Source: Theocolax elegans (taxonomy: Eukaryota > Arthropoda > Insecta > Hymenoptera > Cerocephalidae). Taken from it: a DNA stretch of 64,000 nt. Position numbers and translations under genes: made by a program. The stretch's first letter is position 1; each line of letters opens with the position of its first letter. The DNA is taken from assembly GCA_026168455.1 (NCBI GenBank), contig CM047426.1, positions 38,379,175 through 38,443,174 on the forward strand. Direction: 5' to 3'. The notes under the pieces were generated by a model, which made no database searches, was not told the DNA's origin, and saw nothing but the letters and a program-made list of their open reading frames with translations. This document shows positions 1-11,864 of the stretch, piece by piece.

Positions 1-52
1 AAGTGTACCCAAAATTTGGTGCATTTTAAAATTTTGATCGGACCACTTCACA
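1..52. mobile_element. Right end of a (TA)n-associated foldback element
   Basis: The stretch carries CCACTTCACATGGAATAC followed directly by a (TA) run. Its reverse complement resembles the left ends at 21844 and 61791 (TTCCAYGTGAAGTGATCC), and the inner part (GGTGCATTTTAAAATTTTG) is the reverse complement of 21871-21892. It is therefore the right terminus of a family member whose body lies outside the window. Confidence 0.6.
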
Positions 53-1220
53 TGGAATACCCCATATATATACTATTTAATAGAACAGACTACTTACATG
101 AAACAACAGGGGGTTTTGCTTTCAGATTTGACATTTAATGTTATTAAGATTATATTTGTAAAATTGTTATCTACATTACTTTAACAAAAGAATTATTATA
201 TTTTTACAAAATGGAAGGTGTTATTAAAAAAAATGTATCTTCGCTTAATCACGTAAAATAATTGTTTAAAATAAAGATATATTTAATTCACCTGACTTAT
301 GTGTATATTTATGTCACTGTCACAAGTGAGTGATTTACAAATTTTTTAACAAAACTTTATCAGGTGTTTACATCACCAAATTTAACTTTTTAATTATTGA
401 AATGACTAAAATTATTAAATTAAGGGTAGCTTTTTGTCTTTTGACTTATATATTGTAATTTCAAGGTTCGACGTCATATATTTAAAATACGTGATTTAAA
501 AATATGCTTAAAAATTTGTAAATTAGCCACGTGTCCTGTTCAAAATAATCAAGGATTATATATATTACCTACTATAATTTAACAATTTCTTTGATTTCTT
601 TAGGTAAATTTGGTAATATAATTAGGTAATTTAATCAGCTTTTTATTAAGTAAAGTAATTAGCTACAATTATATACCTAATTTTTTACATTACTTTTTAA
701 AAACCTAGGTTTGTAGAAAATTAATTTTTCTTTCATTTGCATAGTTTACAAAAGTTTTAAAACTTCAATTGAAACAAAAACTTAATATTAGATAAATATT
801 TTACCTAATAAAATCACCCGATAAAATTACCTAATTCTATTACGTAATAAAATCACCTGATTATTTTCTAATAAATAGTCATGCAACAAAATACTTGATA
901 AAATTACTTAAATTTATTACGTACGTTTTTTAGGTTATTAATGTAATATATTGCTAATCATATTAATATTAAGAACACTATTTTATACTACTACATAAAT
1001 TAATTGGATAATATTTTGAAGTGATATATTTACGTATTTAAATTCATATATTTAAGCAAAATTTCTATCAAAAAATCAAAAGCAAAAAATTTTACCTAAA
1101 TTTTTTACCTAAAATTTTTACCTGATAAAATTACCTAATTTACTTAAAAAAAATGAAACAAAAGTCACCTAAAATTTTCACCTGAAAATTTTAGGTGAAA
1201 ATATCATATGATTTTTTTCA
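53..1220. other. AT-rich non-coding stretch with ACCTAA-type repeats
   Basis: No coding potential is visible. From about 790 to 1200 the motif ACCTAAA/ACCTGATAAAATTACCT recurs many times in both orientations, and a short inverted repeat (CACCTAAAATTTTC versus GAAAATTTTAGGTG) sits near 1170-1195. It looks like decayed repeat sequence; the element type is not recognised. Confidence 0.4.
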
Positions 1221-1512
1221 ACAGGGATTACAGACACAAATACATTAACCCTTAAAGGGCCGGCATTTGGGATTTTTGAAAAGCATGATTTCTCCATATA
1301 TAAGGGGGTTTGGGTCCCCAAGTTATGACCAAACTAAGGTCAAATGTCGACGAGTTGGAGCATGATGCCATATGGCGTCATACTGGCCCTCTAAGGGTTA
1401 AATAATGTAGTATACAAACTAAACTGCAAGGAATGTGATGTATTTTACGTAGGACAAACAAAAAGACAAATAATTACACGAGTAAATAAACATAAAAAAA
1501 GTAAATATTCTG
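1221..1512 (+). pseudogene. Penelope-like element fragment, GIY-YIG endonuclease
   Basis: Outside the inserted MITE (1245-1401) the reading frame gives VYKLNCKECDVFYVGQT followed by KRQIITRVNKHKK. This is the GIY-YIG nuclease start of Penelope-like retroelements: CxxC finger, Y-V-G catalytic motif, then an R...H region. If the MITE and one TTAA are removed, the frame runs from TDTNTLNN straight into this motif, so the MITE landed inside coding sequence. No reverse transcriptase is visible upstream, so this is a 5'-truncated copy. Downstream (1655-1800) is a Penelope-type 3' segment, so the fragment may extend to about 1800. The assignment rests on the motif and spacing; a protein-profile search would settle it. 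Confidence 0.7.
1245..1401. mobile_element. piggyBac-type MITE with TTAA target duplication
   Basis: The 157-bp element is bounded by TTAA on both sides. Its ends are inverted: TTAACCCTTAAAGGGCC on the left and the reverse complement TTAACCCTTAGAGGGCC on the right. TTAA target sites and CCCTT/CCC termini are characteristic of piggyBac-like elements. There is no internal ORF, so it is non-autonomous. It sits inside the Penelope-like coding fragment. Confidence 0.8.
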
Positions 1513-1539
1513 TTCAATTAGGTTGATTGAAAATTTGTC

Positions 1540-1800
1540 GATCTTCCAGAGTCAAGTGTGAAAAAGGAAAGGATGAGTAAAAGAAGTAAAATAAATTATT
1601 ATTTGTTTTGTATCTTCCGAGATGTATTTTCATTTTTTTGTGAATTATAAATTTTCAGTCTGAAGATGGTGGCATTGACCACTGAAACGTTACATTACAA
1701 AAGAAAATAAATGTGTTAAACTTCTTTTACTCTTCCTTTCCTTTTACACACTTGACTCGGGAAGATCGACAAATTTTCAATCAACTTAATTGAATAAACC
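1540..1800 (+). mobile_element. 3' segment of Penelope-like element
   Basis: GTCGATCTTCC near 1538 and GGAAGATCGAC near 1760 form an inverted pair around a stretch containing CTGAAGATGGTGGCATTGAC and CACTGAAACG. The same arrangement, including TCGGGAAGATCGA, recurs at 18810-18922. Family knowledge: the CTGANGA...GAAACGT motif is typical of Penelope-like element ends. Confidence 0.6.
1655..1695 (+). ncRNA. Possible hammerhead ribozyme core
   Basis: The order CTGAAGA (1660-1666), a stem GGTGG/CCACT closed by a 6-nt loop, GAAA (1684-1687) and then CGTT matches the hammerhead order CUGANGA - stem II - GAAA - short stem III - UH. ACGT could form a short self-complementary stem III in a dimer, as described for Penelope-encoded hammerheads. 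Stem I pairing is weak here, so activity is not implied. Confidence 0.45.
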
Positions 1801-1851
1801 ACCGAGAGATAAAATGAAATCAACAACATTTCTGTTGTTTTTCAACATGTA

Positions 1852-3394
1852 CACCCAACGGTAACATATTCTATGGGTAGAAGGTTCGAACGTTTAAAAA
1901 AAATGGTAACACCGCAAAATATTATTATCGGCGGTACGTCAAATCTTGCGTGTTTTACATTTCGTGATTCAATCAATCAAAATCATCTGGACTGAAAGAG
2001 AAATCCGCAAGTTAGATTAATTATCGTTAATTAATGATCAAAACAATTCAAAATTCAAATAAGTATAATTAAATTACTTGTTTAAATGTGCTTCATGCAG
2101 AACCCGTAAATAAATTTAATAAATGAAAAATTAATTTAATTAATAAATTTAATAAACAAACAGTTTATATTTTAATAGGTTAAAAATATGTTTTTATTGT
2201 ATTCTTAAAAAAAATTGTTTTGATTATAGTTTTTTAGATTTTAAACTTGATTCTTTGGGGTGTGTGTTTCAGATTTGTTTATTTATCTGGGGAACAGAAC
2301 TTTTACTTCCTGATGAGAGAATTAACTGCAATCACGTCGAGAGAACCTGTAGAAGGAATGAAACAACAAAGCTGAGAATAGAGAAAGAATAAAATTATTA
2401 TCTCAGGTAATATTATTGCTCTCTAAATTCGTTACAGTGAAAAATCACTTGATCCCAGGCAAAACTGAGTGTCTGGTCGCCTAAGAGTCACTCCGTTTTC
2501 ACTTTAATAGAATGATTTTTCACCTTTTTCTCTCTAACAAATTTAAAAAGTATCATTTCGTACTTTTTAATCTTTCAATTAAGAAATATTCAAATTTTAT
2601 TTAAATTCAAAGTGTATTGCTTTTTTTACAGTATCAGAATAGATTTGATGCTTGGCCTAAAAATAAAGTATATCCGATGAGCTATTTTTTCTAAACTAAA
2701 ATCACGATCTAGAAGCTCTGAAAAGCTTCAATAAGTAAGTATTTCACTTCTTTTGACATTTCTTGCGATGTATTGATAGTTCGATTTTTATATTAGCTGT
2801 ATACTTTTTCACTTTTATAAGAATTGAGCCAGTAACGATTTTTACTACAAGCTTTAAATTAAATGAAGATTACGACTGCTCTGTTAAGATTAATTCACCA
2901 AATTGCAGATTTTGATGTCATAGATTTTATAGCGAAAAGAGAGTAACAGTAGTGGAAGAAAACAGTATATCTGACATTTACAGCGAAAATATGATGAATT
3001 GTGTGACAAGAACGATAGGATAAATTGAATTTTTGGAACAGTGCTTATAAAGTTGAAGTTATTTTTTTCTCAAAAAGAAATATTTTTTTGATAAATTAAT
3101 TTTTATTACAAATTTAAGGATGCATGTAACTATTTTCAAAACTATGTCTTTTTTTAATAGCTAAGTTGCGTTTAAAAGGCAATTAATTATAGTTTAACTA
3201 TTAATTAAATGTAACGTATCATTATATTTTTTAATTTATAATAAAACAACTGTGCACAATATAAATATTTTAATACTTCAACAATTAACAACAAAATAAA
3301 CATCTATACATAATAGAATACATAAATACAAATTAATTTAACAATTAAATCACATATTAATTGAAAATATATTTAAATAATAATTTATGAATCC
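1852..3394. repeat. Left inverted arm of the IS630/Tc1-type element
   Basis: The arm matches, in reverse complement, 18172 down to 16983 (minus the 17522-17960 insert) and then 10524 down to about 9764. Near its inner edge it runs into antisense pieces of the transposase gene (about 3391-3541): the C-terminal end joined to the segment around the first catalytic Asp, with the part between deleted. The arm has no ORF of its own. Confidence 0.75.
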
Positions 3395-4282
3395 GCCATT
3401 CTTTCGTATCACTGCATTAATACTCTGTGACATAATAGATCGCATCATACGGAATAACATATGGAGCTTCGTATCTACTGTTAACTGGTCCCCAAACTTT
3501 GCACCTGCTATCCTTCACACTCGTAAATGATTTTTAGTCTATATAATTATAATTGTAATAATTCTCGCACTACTCTCAGTACATCGACGTTGCTTCCTTC
3601 TCTATGATGGCAAAAGTAGAATAAAAAGTGAAGATAAAAAATGATTTCTTGCATTATTCTTGACATATTTAGCACGTTTCTTCCGCGATATAACGTTCGT
3701 TGTACTGAGGTGTAACTGTTTCGCAACTTTCTCCAACTATCTTTAGTATCATGGTCTATAAAAATTTAAAATAAATTAAAAATTATTGAAATTTAATACA
3801 TTGTGAGAATAATTACTCATTATGCAATATCTTACCGTCCCAGTGGATTTCAAAATTGCGGATAATTTCCACACTTACATAGTTGAAAGCGGTTTGTCTT
3901 TTCTCAATATTTTTATAAAAAATGTGATGCGGATAAAAAATGATTAGGTTTCCTGTATTTTCTTAACCAAATAAACTTCTATAGGATTCATTATTATCTT
4001 TAAATTACTTCTTGTATGTTAATTGATTAACGGTTTGACTTTATTCCTATAAATTATGTCATTCGACTGTTCACGGATCATAAATAATAAAAATTGAGCA
4101 TACAAACTGAAATTGTCCTGGAATGAAATACTCGACGTTCTAAGAATTTTGAATTTGCAACTACAGACAAATCAATTCTTTATAGATAAAGTTATATTTG
4201 TAAAAAAAAAGTAACGAACGCTAATTGTATAAATTTGTATTTCAAAAACATTCAGTAGATTTGTGCATAGAAAGTAAAAAAA

Positions 4283-5229
4283 ATGGTATTTCATTCTAGT
4301 GAAAGGAATTTAAACATTTTGAGAGCTCTGCGGGAAGATAACATACCTGTAGCCGATATTGCGATTCGCTTAAGGTGTTCTGAGCAAACAGTAAGAAACT
4401 AGATTCGCAGATTTAATCTCGAAGAAGAAGGGATTGCATTAGCTCAGGATTTTAGAGTATTTAACCGTGCACCCTACAAAATAATGGCTAATAAGTGCCA
4501 AGAAATAGCGGCTGCTATAAACGAGAATCCATTCAGATCAGTAAAAAGTTTACCTCAGGAATTACATATCGATGTAACTGAGAAAACGATGAGAAAAATT
4601 GTAAAGAATCGATTAGGTTTTTTTTAACAGAAAAGCTGCTAAGAAACATGCTTTATCTGAGGCAAATTATGCACAAAGGCTAAAGTTTGCTAATTTATAT
4701 AGTGATTTTGTTGTCGAGGATCAATGGTCAAGAACTGTCTGCATGGACGAAAAATCATTTACGAGTGAGAAGGATAGCAGGGTGCAAAGTTTGGAGACCA
4801 GTTAACAGTAGATACGAAGCTCCATATGTTATTCCGAAACACCACAGTGGTCGTATTTCTATTCACTGTTGGGACTGGATGTCATCGATAGGCCCAGGAA
4901 ACTTAGTAGAGGTCGTTGGTCGCCTAACAGCAGATGTCTATGAAGGTGTTCTAGAAGATTGGCTATTACCTGGCGTGGAACAAAGATTTCCTGATAACGA
5001 AAGCGTGTATATAATTGAAGATATAGGTGTCCTATACACACAGCTCGACAGATAAATCAATGGTATGAACGATACCCTTGTCTGCAACGATTAAATTGGC
5101 CTTCTAGATCACCAGCTTTGAACCCAATAGAAAATGTTTGGGCAGAAATGGTGAGAGAGTGGCAAAACTCTCCCAGAAACGCGGAACAGCTTCGACGAGA
5201 TGTGAGTGAAAAATGGCATGACCTGCGAC
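4283..5229 (+). pseudogene. IS630/Tc1-type transposase, copy 1 (3'-truncated)
   Basis: Conceptual translation starts MVFHSSERNLNILRALRED and contains a helix-turn-helix-like N-terminus, then VCMDEKSF (first catalytic Asp), a GPGNLVEVVGRL block, YIIED (second Asp) and NPIENVWAEM (catalytic Glu). This is the DDE order of IS630/Tc1 transposases. Lesions: a TAG in the N-terminal HTH (QTVRN*IRRF), a frameshift in a T8 run after NRLGF, and a frameshift just after the second Asp where CPIHTARQINQW continues in another frame. This copy also has an extra G (AGCAGGGTGC) and ends at the duplication junction within DLR. Because of the frameshift the D-E spacing can only be estimated at about 35 residues. 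Confidence 0.8.
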
Positions 5230-6117
5230 GCCATTCTTTCGTATCACTGCATTAATACTCTGTGACATAATAGATCGCATCATACGGAATAACATATGGA
5301 GCTTCGTATCTACTGTTAACTGGTCCCCAAACTTTGCACCTGCTATCCTTCACACTCGTAAATGATTTTTAGTCTATATAATTATAATTGTAATAATTCT
5401 CGCACTACTCTCAGTACATCGACGTTGCTTCCTTCTCTATGATGGCAAAAGTAGAATAAAAAGTGAAGATAAAAAATGATTTCTTGCATTATTCTTGACA
5501 TATTTAGCACGTTTCTTCCGCGATATAACGTTCGTTGTACTGAGGTGTAACTGTTTCGCAACTTTCTCCAACTATCTTTAGTATCATGGTCTATAAAAAT
5601 TTAAAATAAATTAAAAATTATTGAAATTTAATACATTGTGAGAATAATTACTCATTATGCAATATCTTACCGTCCCAGTGGATTTCAAAATTGCGGATAA
5701 TTTCCACACTTACATAGTTGAAAGCGGTTTGTCTTTTCTCAATATTTTTATAAAAAATGTGATGCGGATAAAAAATGATTAGGTTTCCTGTATTTTCTTA
5801 ACCAAATAAACTTCTATAGGATTCATTATTATCTTTAAATTACTTCTTGTATGTTAATTGATTAACGGTTTGACTTTATTCCTATAAATTATGTCATTCG
5901 ACTGTTCACGGATCATAAATAATAAAAATTGAGCATACAAACTGAAATTGTCCTGGAATGAAATACTCGACGTTCTAAGAATTTTGAATTTGCAACTACA
6001 GACAAATCAATTCTTTATAGATAAAGTTATATTTGTAAAAAAAAAGTAACGAACGCTAATTGTATAAATTTGTATTTCAAAAACATTCAGTAGATTTGTG
6101 CATAGAAAGTAAAAAAA

Positions 6118-7150
6118 ATGGTATTTCATTCTAGTGAAAGGAATTTAAACATTTTGAGAGCTCTGCGGGAAGATAACATACCTGTAGCCGATATTGCGAT
6201 TCGCTTAAGGTGTTCTGAGCAAACAGTAAGAAACTAGATTCGCAGATTTAATCTCGAAGAAGAAGGGATTGCATTAGCTCAGGATTTTAGAGTATTTAAC
6301 CGTGCACCCTACAAAATAATGGCTAATAAGTGCCAAGAAATAGCGGCTGCTATAAACGAGAATCCATTCAGATCAGTAAAAAGTTTACCTCAGGAATTAC
6401 ATATCGATGTAACTGAGAAAACGATGAGAAAAATTGTAAAGAATCGATTAGGTTTTTTTTAACAGAAAAGCTGCTAAGAAACATGCTTTATCTGAGGCAA
6501 ATTATGCACAAAGGCTAAAGTTTGCTAATTTATATAGTGATTTTGTTGTCGAGGATCAATGGTCAAGAACTGTCTGCATGGACGAAAAATCATTTACGAG
6601 TGAGAAGGATAGCAGGTGCAAAGTTTGGAGACCAGTTAACAGTAGATACGAAGCTCCATATGTTATTCCGAAACACCACAGTGGTCGTATTTCTATTCAC
6701 TGTTGGGACTGGATGTCATCGATAGGCCCAGGAAACTTAGTAGAGGTCGTTGGTCGCCTAACAGCAGATGTCTATGAAGGTGTTCTAGAAGATTGGCTAT
6801 TACCTGGCGTGGAACAAAGATTTCCTGATAACGAAAGCGTGTATATAATTGAAGATATAGGTGTCCTATACACACAGCTCGACAGATAAATCAATGGTAT
6901 GAACGATACCCTTGTCTGCAACGATTAAATTGGCCTTCTAGATCACCAGCTTTGAACCCAATAGAAAATGTTTGGGCAGAAATGGTGAGAGAGTGGCAAA
7001 ACTCTCCCAGAAACGCGGAACAGCTTCGACGAGATGTGAGTGAAAAATGGCATGACCTGCGACGGAGGCAAGACTTGCTCCAGAGTCTGATGCGATCTAT
7101 TCCACAGCGTATCAATACAGTGATACAAAAAATGGCGGATTCATAAATTA
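6118..7150 (+). pseudogene. IS630/Tc1-type transposase, copy 2
   Basis: Same protein as the copy at 4283, full length to its C-terminus. It shares the same TAG after QTVRN, the same T8 frameshift and the same frameshift after YIIED, so all three lesions predate the duplication. The C-terminal part (NPIENVWAEM ... SIPQRINTVIQK) is present. Its last codons differ from the copy at 8725 by one A in a homopolymer, which changes the ending from KNGGFINY to KMADS. Confidence 0.8.
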
Positions 7151-8724
7151 CTAAGTAAATACATTTTCAATTAATATGTGATTTAATTGTTAAATTAATT
7201 TGTATTTATGTATTCTATTATGTATCGATTTTTATATTAGCTGTATACTTTTTCACTTTTAAGAATTGAGCCAGTAACGATTTTTACTACAAGCTTTAAA
7301 TTAAATGAAGATTACGACTGCTCTGTTAAGATTAATTCACCAAATTGCAGATTTTGATGTCATAGATTTTATAGCGAAAAGAGAGTAACAGTAGTGGAAG
7401 AAAACAGTATATCTGACATTTACAGCGAAAATATGATGAATTGTGTGACAAGAACGATAGGATAAATTGAATTTTTGGAACAGTGCTTATAAAGTTGAAG
7501 TTATTTTTTTCTCAAAAAGAAATATTTTTTTGATAAATTAATTTTTATTACAAATTTAAGGATGCATGTAACTATTTTCAAAACTATGTCTTTTTTTAAT
7601 AGCTAAGTTGCGTTTAAAAGGCAATTAATTATAGTTTAACTATTAATTAAATGTAACGTATCATTATATTTTTTAATTTATAATAAAACAACTGTGCACA
7701 ATATAAATATTTTAATACTTCAACAATTAACAACAAAATAAACATCTATACATAATAGAATACATAAATACAAATTAATTTAACAATTAAATCACATATT
7801 AATTGAAAATATATTTAAATAATAATTTATGAATCCGCCATTCTTTCGTATCACTGCATTAATACTCTGTGACATAATAGATCGCATCATACGGAATAAC
7901 ATATGGAGCTTCGTATCTACTGTTAACTGGTCCCCAAACTTTGCACCTGCTATCCTTCACACTCGTAAATGATTTTTAGTCTATATAATTATAATTGTAA
8001 TAATTCTCGCACTACTCTCAGTACATCGACGTTGCTTCCTTCTCTATGATGGCAAAAGTAGAATAAAAAGTGAAGATAAAAAATGATTTCTTGCATTATT
8101 CTTGACATATTTAGCACGTTTCTTCCGCGATATAACGTTCGTTGTACTGAGGTGTAACTGTTTCGCAACTTTCTCCAACTATCTTTAGTATCATGGTCTA
8201 TAAAAATTTAAAATAAATTAAAAATTATTGAAATTTAATACATTGTGAGAATAATTACTCATTATGCAATATCTTACCGTCCCAGTGGATTTCAAAATTG
8301 CGGATAATTTCCACACTTACATAGTTGAAAGCGGTTTGTCTTTTCTCAATATTTTTATAAAAAATGTGATGCGGATAAAAAATGATTAGGTTTCCTGTAT
8401 TTTCTTAACCAAATAAACTTCTATAGGATTCATTATTATCTTTAAATTACTTCTTGTATGTTAATTGATTAACGGTTTGACTTTATTCCTATAAATTATG
8501 TCATTCGACTGTTCACGGATCATAAATAATAAAAATTGAGCATACAAACTGAAATTGTCCTGGAATGAAATACTCGACGTTCTAAGAATTTTGAATTTGC
8601 AACTACAGACAAATCAATTCTTTATAGATAAAGTTATATTTGTAAAAAAAAAGTAACGAACGCTAATTGTATAAATTTGTATTTCAAAAACATTCAGTAG
8701 ATTTGTGCATAGAAAGTAAAAAAA

Positions 8725-9763
8725 ATGGTATTTCATTCTAGTGAAAGGAATTTAAACATTTTGAGAGCTCTGCGGGAAGATAACATACCTGTAGCCGATA
8801 TTGCGATTCGCTTAAGGTGTTCTGAGCAAACAGTAAGAAACTAGATTCGCAGATTTAATCTCGAAGAAGAAGGGATTGCATTAGCTCAGGATTTTAGAGT
8901 ATTTAACCGTGCACCCTACAAAATAATGGCTAATAAGTGCCAAGAAATAGCGGCTGCTATAAACGAGAATCCATTCAGATCAGTAAAAAGTTTACCTCAG
9001 GAATTACATATCGATGTAACTGAGAAAACGATGAGAAAAATTGTAAAGAATCGATTAGGTTTTTTTTAACAGAAAAGCTGCTAAGAAACATGCTTTATCT
9101 GAGGCAAATTATGCACAAAGGCTAAAGTTTGCTAATTTATATAGTGATTTTGTTGTCGAGGATCAATGGTCAAGAACTGTCTGCATGGACGAAAAATCAT
9201 TTACGAGTGAGAAGGATAGCAGGTGCAAAGTTTGGAGACCAGTTAACAGTAGATACGAAGCTCCATATGTTATTCCGAAACACCACAGTGGTCGTATTTC
9301 TATTCACTGTTGGGACTGGATGTCATCGATAGGCCCAGGAAACTTAGTAGAGGTCGTTGGTCGCCTAACAGCAGATGTCTATGAAGGTGTTCTAGAAGAT
9401 TGGCTATTACCTGGCGTGGAACAAAGATTTCCTGATAACGAAAGCGTGTATATAATTGAAGATATAGGTGTCCTATACACACAGCTCGACAGATAAATCA
9501 ATGGTATGAACGATACCCTTGTCTGCAACGATTAAATTGGCCTTCTAGATCACCAGCTTTGAACCCAATAGAAAATGTTTGGGCAGAAATGGTGAGAGAG
9601 TGGCAAAACTCTCCCAGAAACGCGGAACAGCTTCGACGAGATGTGAGTGAAAAATGGCATGACCTGCGACGGAGGCAAGACTTGCTCCAGAGTCTGATGC
9701 GATCTATTCCACAGCGTATCAATACAGTGATACAAAAAAATGGCGGATTCATAAATTACTAAG
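8725..9763 (+). pseudogene. IS630/Tc1-type transposase, copy 3
   Basis: Full-length degenerate copy, practically identical to the one at 6118 and with the same nonsense codon and two frameshifts. It ends in GGFINY, the usual type of C-terminus for this family. It lies directly next to the right inverted arm (9764 onward), so it is probably in the ancestral position and the copies at 4283 and 6118 are duplicates. No intact source of transposase is present in the window. Confidence 0.8.
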
Positions 9764-10524
9764 TAAATACATTTTCAATTAATATGTGATTTAATTGTTA
9801 AATTAATTTGTATTTATGTATTCTATTATGTATAGATGTTTATATTGTTGATGTTAATTTATTTTGTTGTTGATTATTGAAGTATTAAAATATATATACT
9901 GTGCACAGTTGTTTTATTATAAATTAAAAAATATAATGATACGTTACATTTAATTAATAGTTAAACTATAATTAATTGCCTTTTAAACGCAACTTAGCTA
10001 TTAAAAAAAGACATAGTTTTGAAAATAGTTACATGCATCCTTAAATTTGTAATTAAAATTAATTTATCAAAAAAAAATTTCTTTTTGAGAAAAAAATAAC
10101 TTCAACTTTATAAGCACTGTTTCAAAAATTCAATCTATCCTATCGTTCTTGTCACACAATTCACCATATTTTCGCTTTAAACGACAGATATAACTGTTTT
10201 CTTCCACTACTGTTTCTCTCTTTTCGCTATAAAATCTATGACATCAAAATCTGCAATTTGGTGAATTAATCTTAACAGAGCAGTCGTAATCTTCATTTAA
10301 TTTAAAGCTTGTAGTAAAAATCGTTACTGGCTCAATTCCTATAAAAGTGAAAAATCAAACAGCTAATATAAAAATCGAACTATCAATACGTCGCAAGAAA
10401 TGTCAAAAGAAGTAAAATACTTACTTATTGAAGCTTTTCAGAGCTTCTAGATCGTGATTTTAGTTTAGAAAAAATAGCTCATCGGACATACTTTATTTTT
10501 AGGCCAACCATCAAATCTATTCTG
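9764..10524. repeat. Inner part of the right inverted arm
   Basis: Reverse complement of about 2640-3394; for example TTAATCTTAACAGAGCAGTC matches 2879-2899 on the other strand. It is interrupted at 10524 by an LTR. The rest of the arm resumes at 16983 with ATTCTGTAAAAAAAGTAATA. Confidence 0.75.
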
Positions 10525-11009
10525 TGTAACGCTGCACTGGAGATCAGGGTGCAGGTTAATAAGTATCAGTAATTCAACATTAATAAAATAGATATTTATT
10601 ATAAAGAAAAATATAACAACTAAGGGGTGGGCGCGTCATTACGCGACAACTAATCAGATAACTCGCGGGTTATCGCTGGTTATTGGAGCTTCACTCCGCT
10701 GCTAATTTCCCGGTTCGCTATAGGGGAAAGGAAGGGGAAGGATGGGACCAGGAACTCGCACACAATAACTCAGGTACGCGGCGGTACCATAAGCGGCAAC
10801 GTAAATAATTCACCAACCTTTTGTACAGCGAAGCTCGGAGATATTTTCGGGGTATGATTCACGCTTTCGCTTTCTCTCTCTCACACTCTTTCGCTGCTAC
10901 CACAAACAAAAACTACGGCTGCGTGAAACGGCAACAATGATCTCGTCAGACCGGCGGACCGTAGAGCTCTGGCGCAGGGTTGTGAGATTTATGACTCGTC
11001 AAATCATGA

Positions 11010-11300
11010 ATCCAAAATCAACCTTGTTATTGCAGAATTTGTTGTCTTCAAATCACAAATCCTTTTGGTTAAACGATTTTCTTTAGTTATAAATCCAAAA
11101 TTCTTCTGATTAAAGGATTTTCTTTAGTTATAAATCCAAAATCCTTTTGATTAAAGGATTTTCTTTAGATATAAATCCAAAATCCTTTTGATTAAAGGAT
11201 TTCCTAAATTATAAATCCAAAATCCTTTTGATGTAAGGATTTTCTCCAATTAAAAATTAAAAATCCATCTGACTTGTGAATTGGCCCTATTCATAAATCG
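11010..11300. repeat. Left subterminal degenerate tandem repeat of the hAT-like element
   Basis: Four to five units of about 50 bp carry ATAAATCCAAAATCCTTTTG and ATTAAAGGATTTTCTTTAG. Related motifs in the opposite orientation (AAATCAAAAGGATTTGTGAT) occur near the right end at 15460-15960. Arrays of inverted subterminal repeats are a common feature of hAT elements, where they bind transposase; here that is inference. Confidence 0.6.
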
Positions 11301-11864
11301 AAAATCCATATAATTTTTTTGCCTTATTGCATCAATTTTTTTACTTATTGTATTGTGCGTTTTTTTACTTGTGGTATCTAGTAGATTGTGCCCTCGTGAC
11401 CTGGACGTTACACTCTCGAAAGATTACAGTCACTCAAAATAAAAAAATTGTCTGTATATTAAGAGCAAGACCTATATGTTCTTATTACGGCCCGCTGATT
11501 CCGAGTCTAAGCTTGATTTGGAGTTATCAAGTTTGAGGTCATTTAAAGGTCAAACTTAGAAAAAAGTTTTAAGGAGAGGTCACTAATATTTTTACAATTT
11601 TGACAGCCACTGATCCTTTATGGGGTTTGACTTTATCGGGTTAAGATGAAGGTCATTAAAGGTCAAGTTTGTAAATTTTGTAGAAAGTACATTTTGTACT
11701 TCAAATTCCGATATTGGTTCAGATTAAGATAATTTCATTTGGCGCTATCACGTCAGAATCAAGAGCATTTGAAGGTCAAATTGAGAAGAAACTTTTAAGC
11801 GTAAATGACTAAATAATATTTTTATAGTTTTGACAGCCGCTAAATCCGAATCAAATCCGCGTTT
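11300..11864. repeat. Degenerate internal repeats with GGTCA motifs
   Basis: Segments such as GGTCAAACTTAGAAAAAAG, TTTTGACAGCC and TTTGTAAATTTTGTAGAAAG recur at roughly 170-200 bp and again at 13490-13690 and 14255-14440. They are not coding; the small ORF from 11327 to 11536 has no recognisable features. Confidence 0.4.

Larger units (their letters stand above)
3395..7225 (+). repeat. Tandem duplication of the transposase core (1835-bp period)
   Basis: The unit starting GCCATTCTTTCGTATCACTG occurs at 3395, 5230 and 7837. The first two are in direct tandem, 1835 bp apart, and the junction at 5229/5230 cuts the first transposase copy within GACCTGCGAC. At 7226 the sequence returns to the left-arm sequence of 2782 (CGATTTTTATATTAGCTG), giving a second, larger duplication (2782-3394 repeated at 7226-7836). 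The copies are nearly identical apart from single-base indels, so the duplication is recent or an assembly product. Confidence 0.75.

Noticed and set aside
4859..5295. Minus-strand ORFs across the transposase copies (also 6693-7128 and 9300-9752)
   Set aside because: Antisense shadows of the transposase frame.
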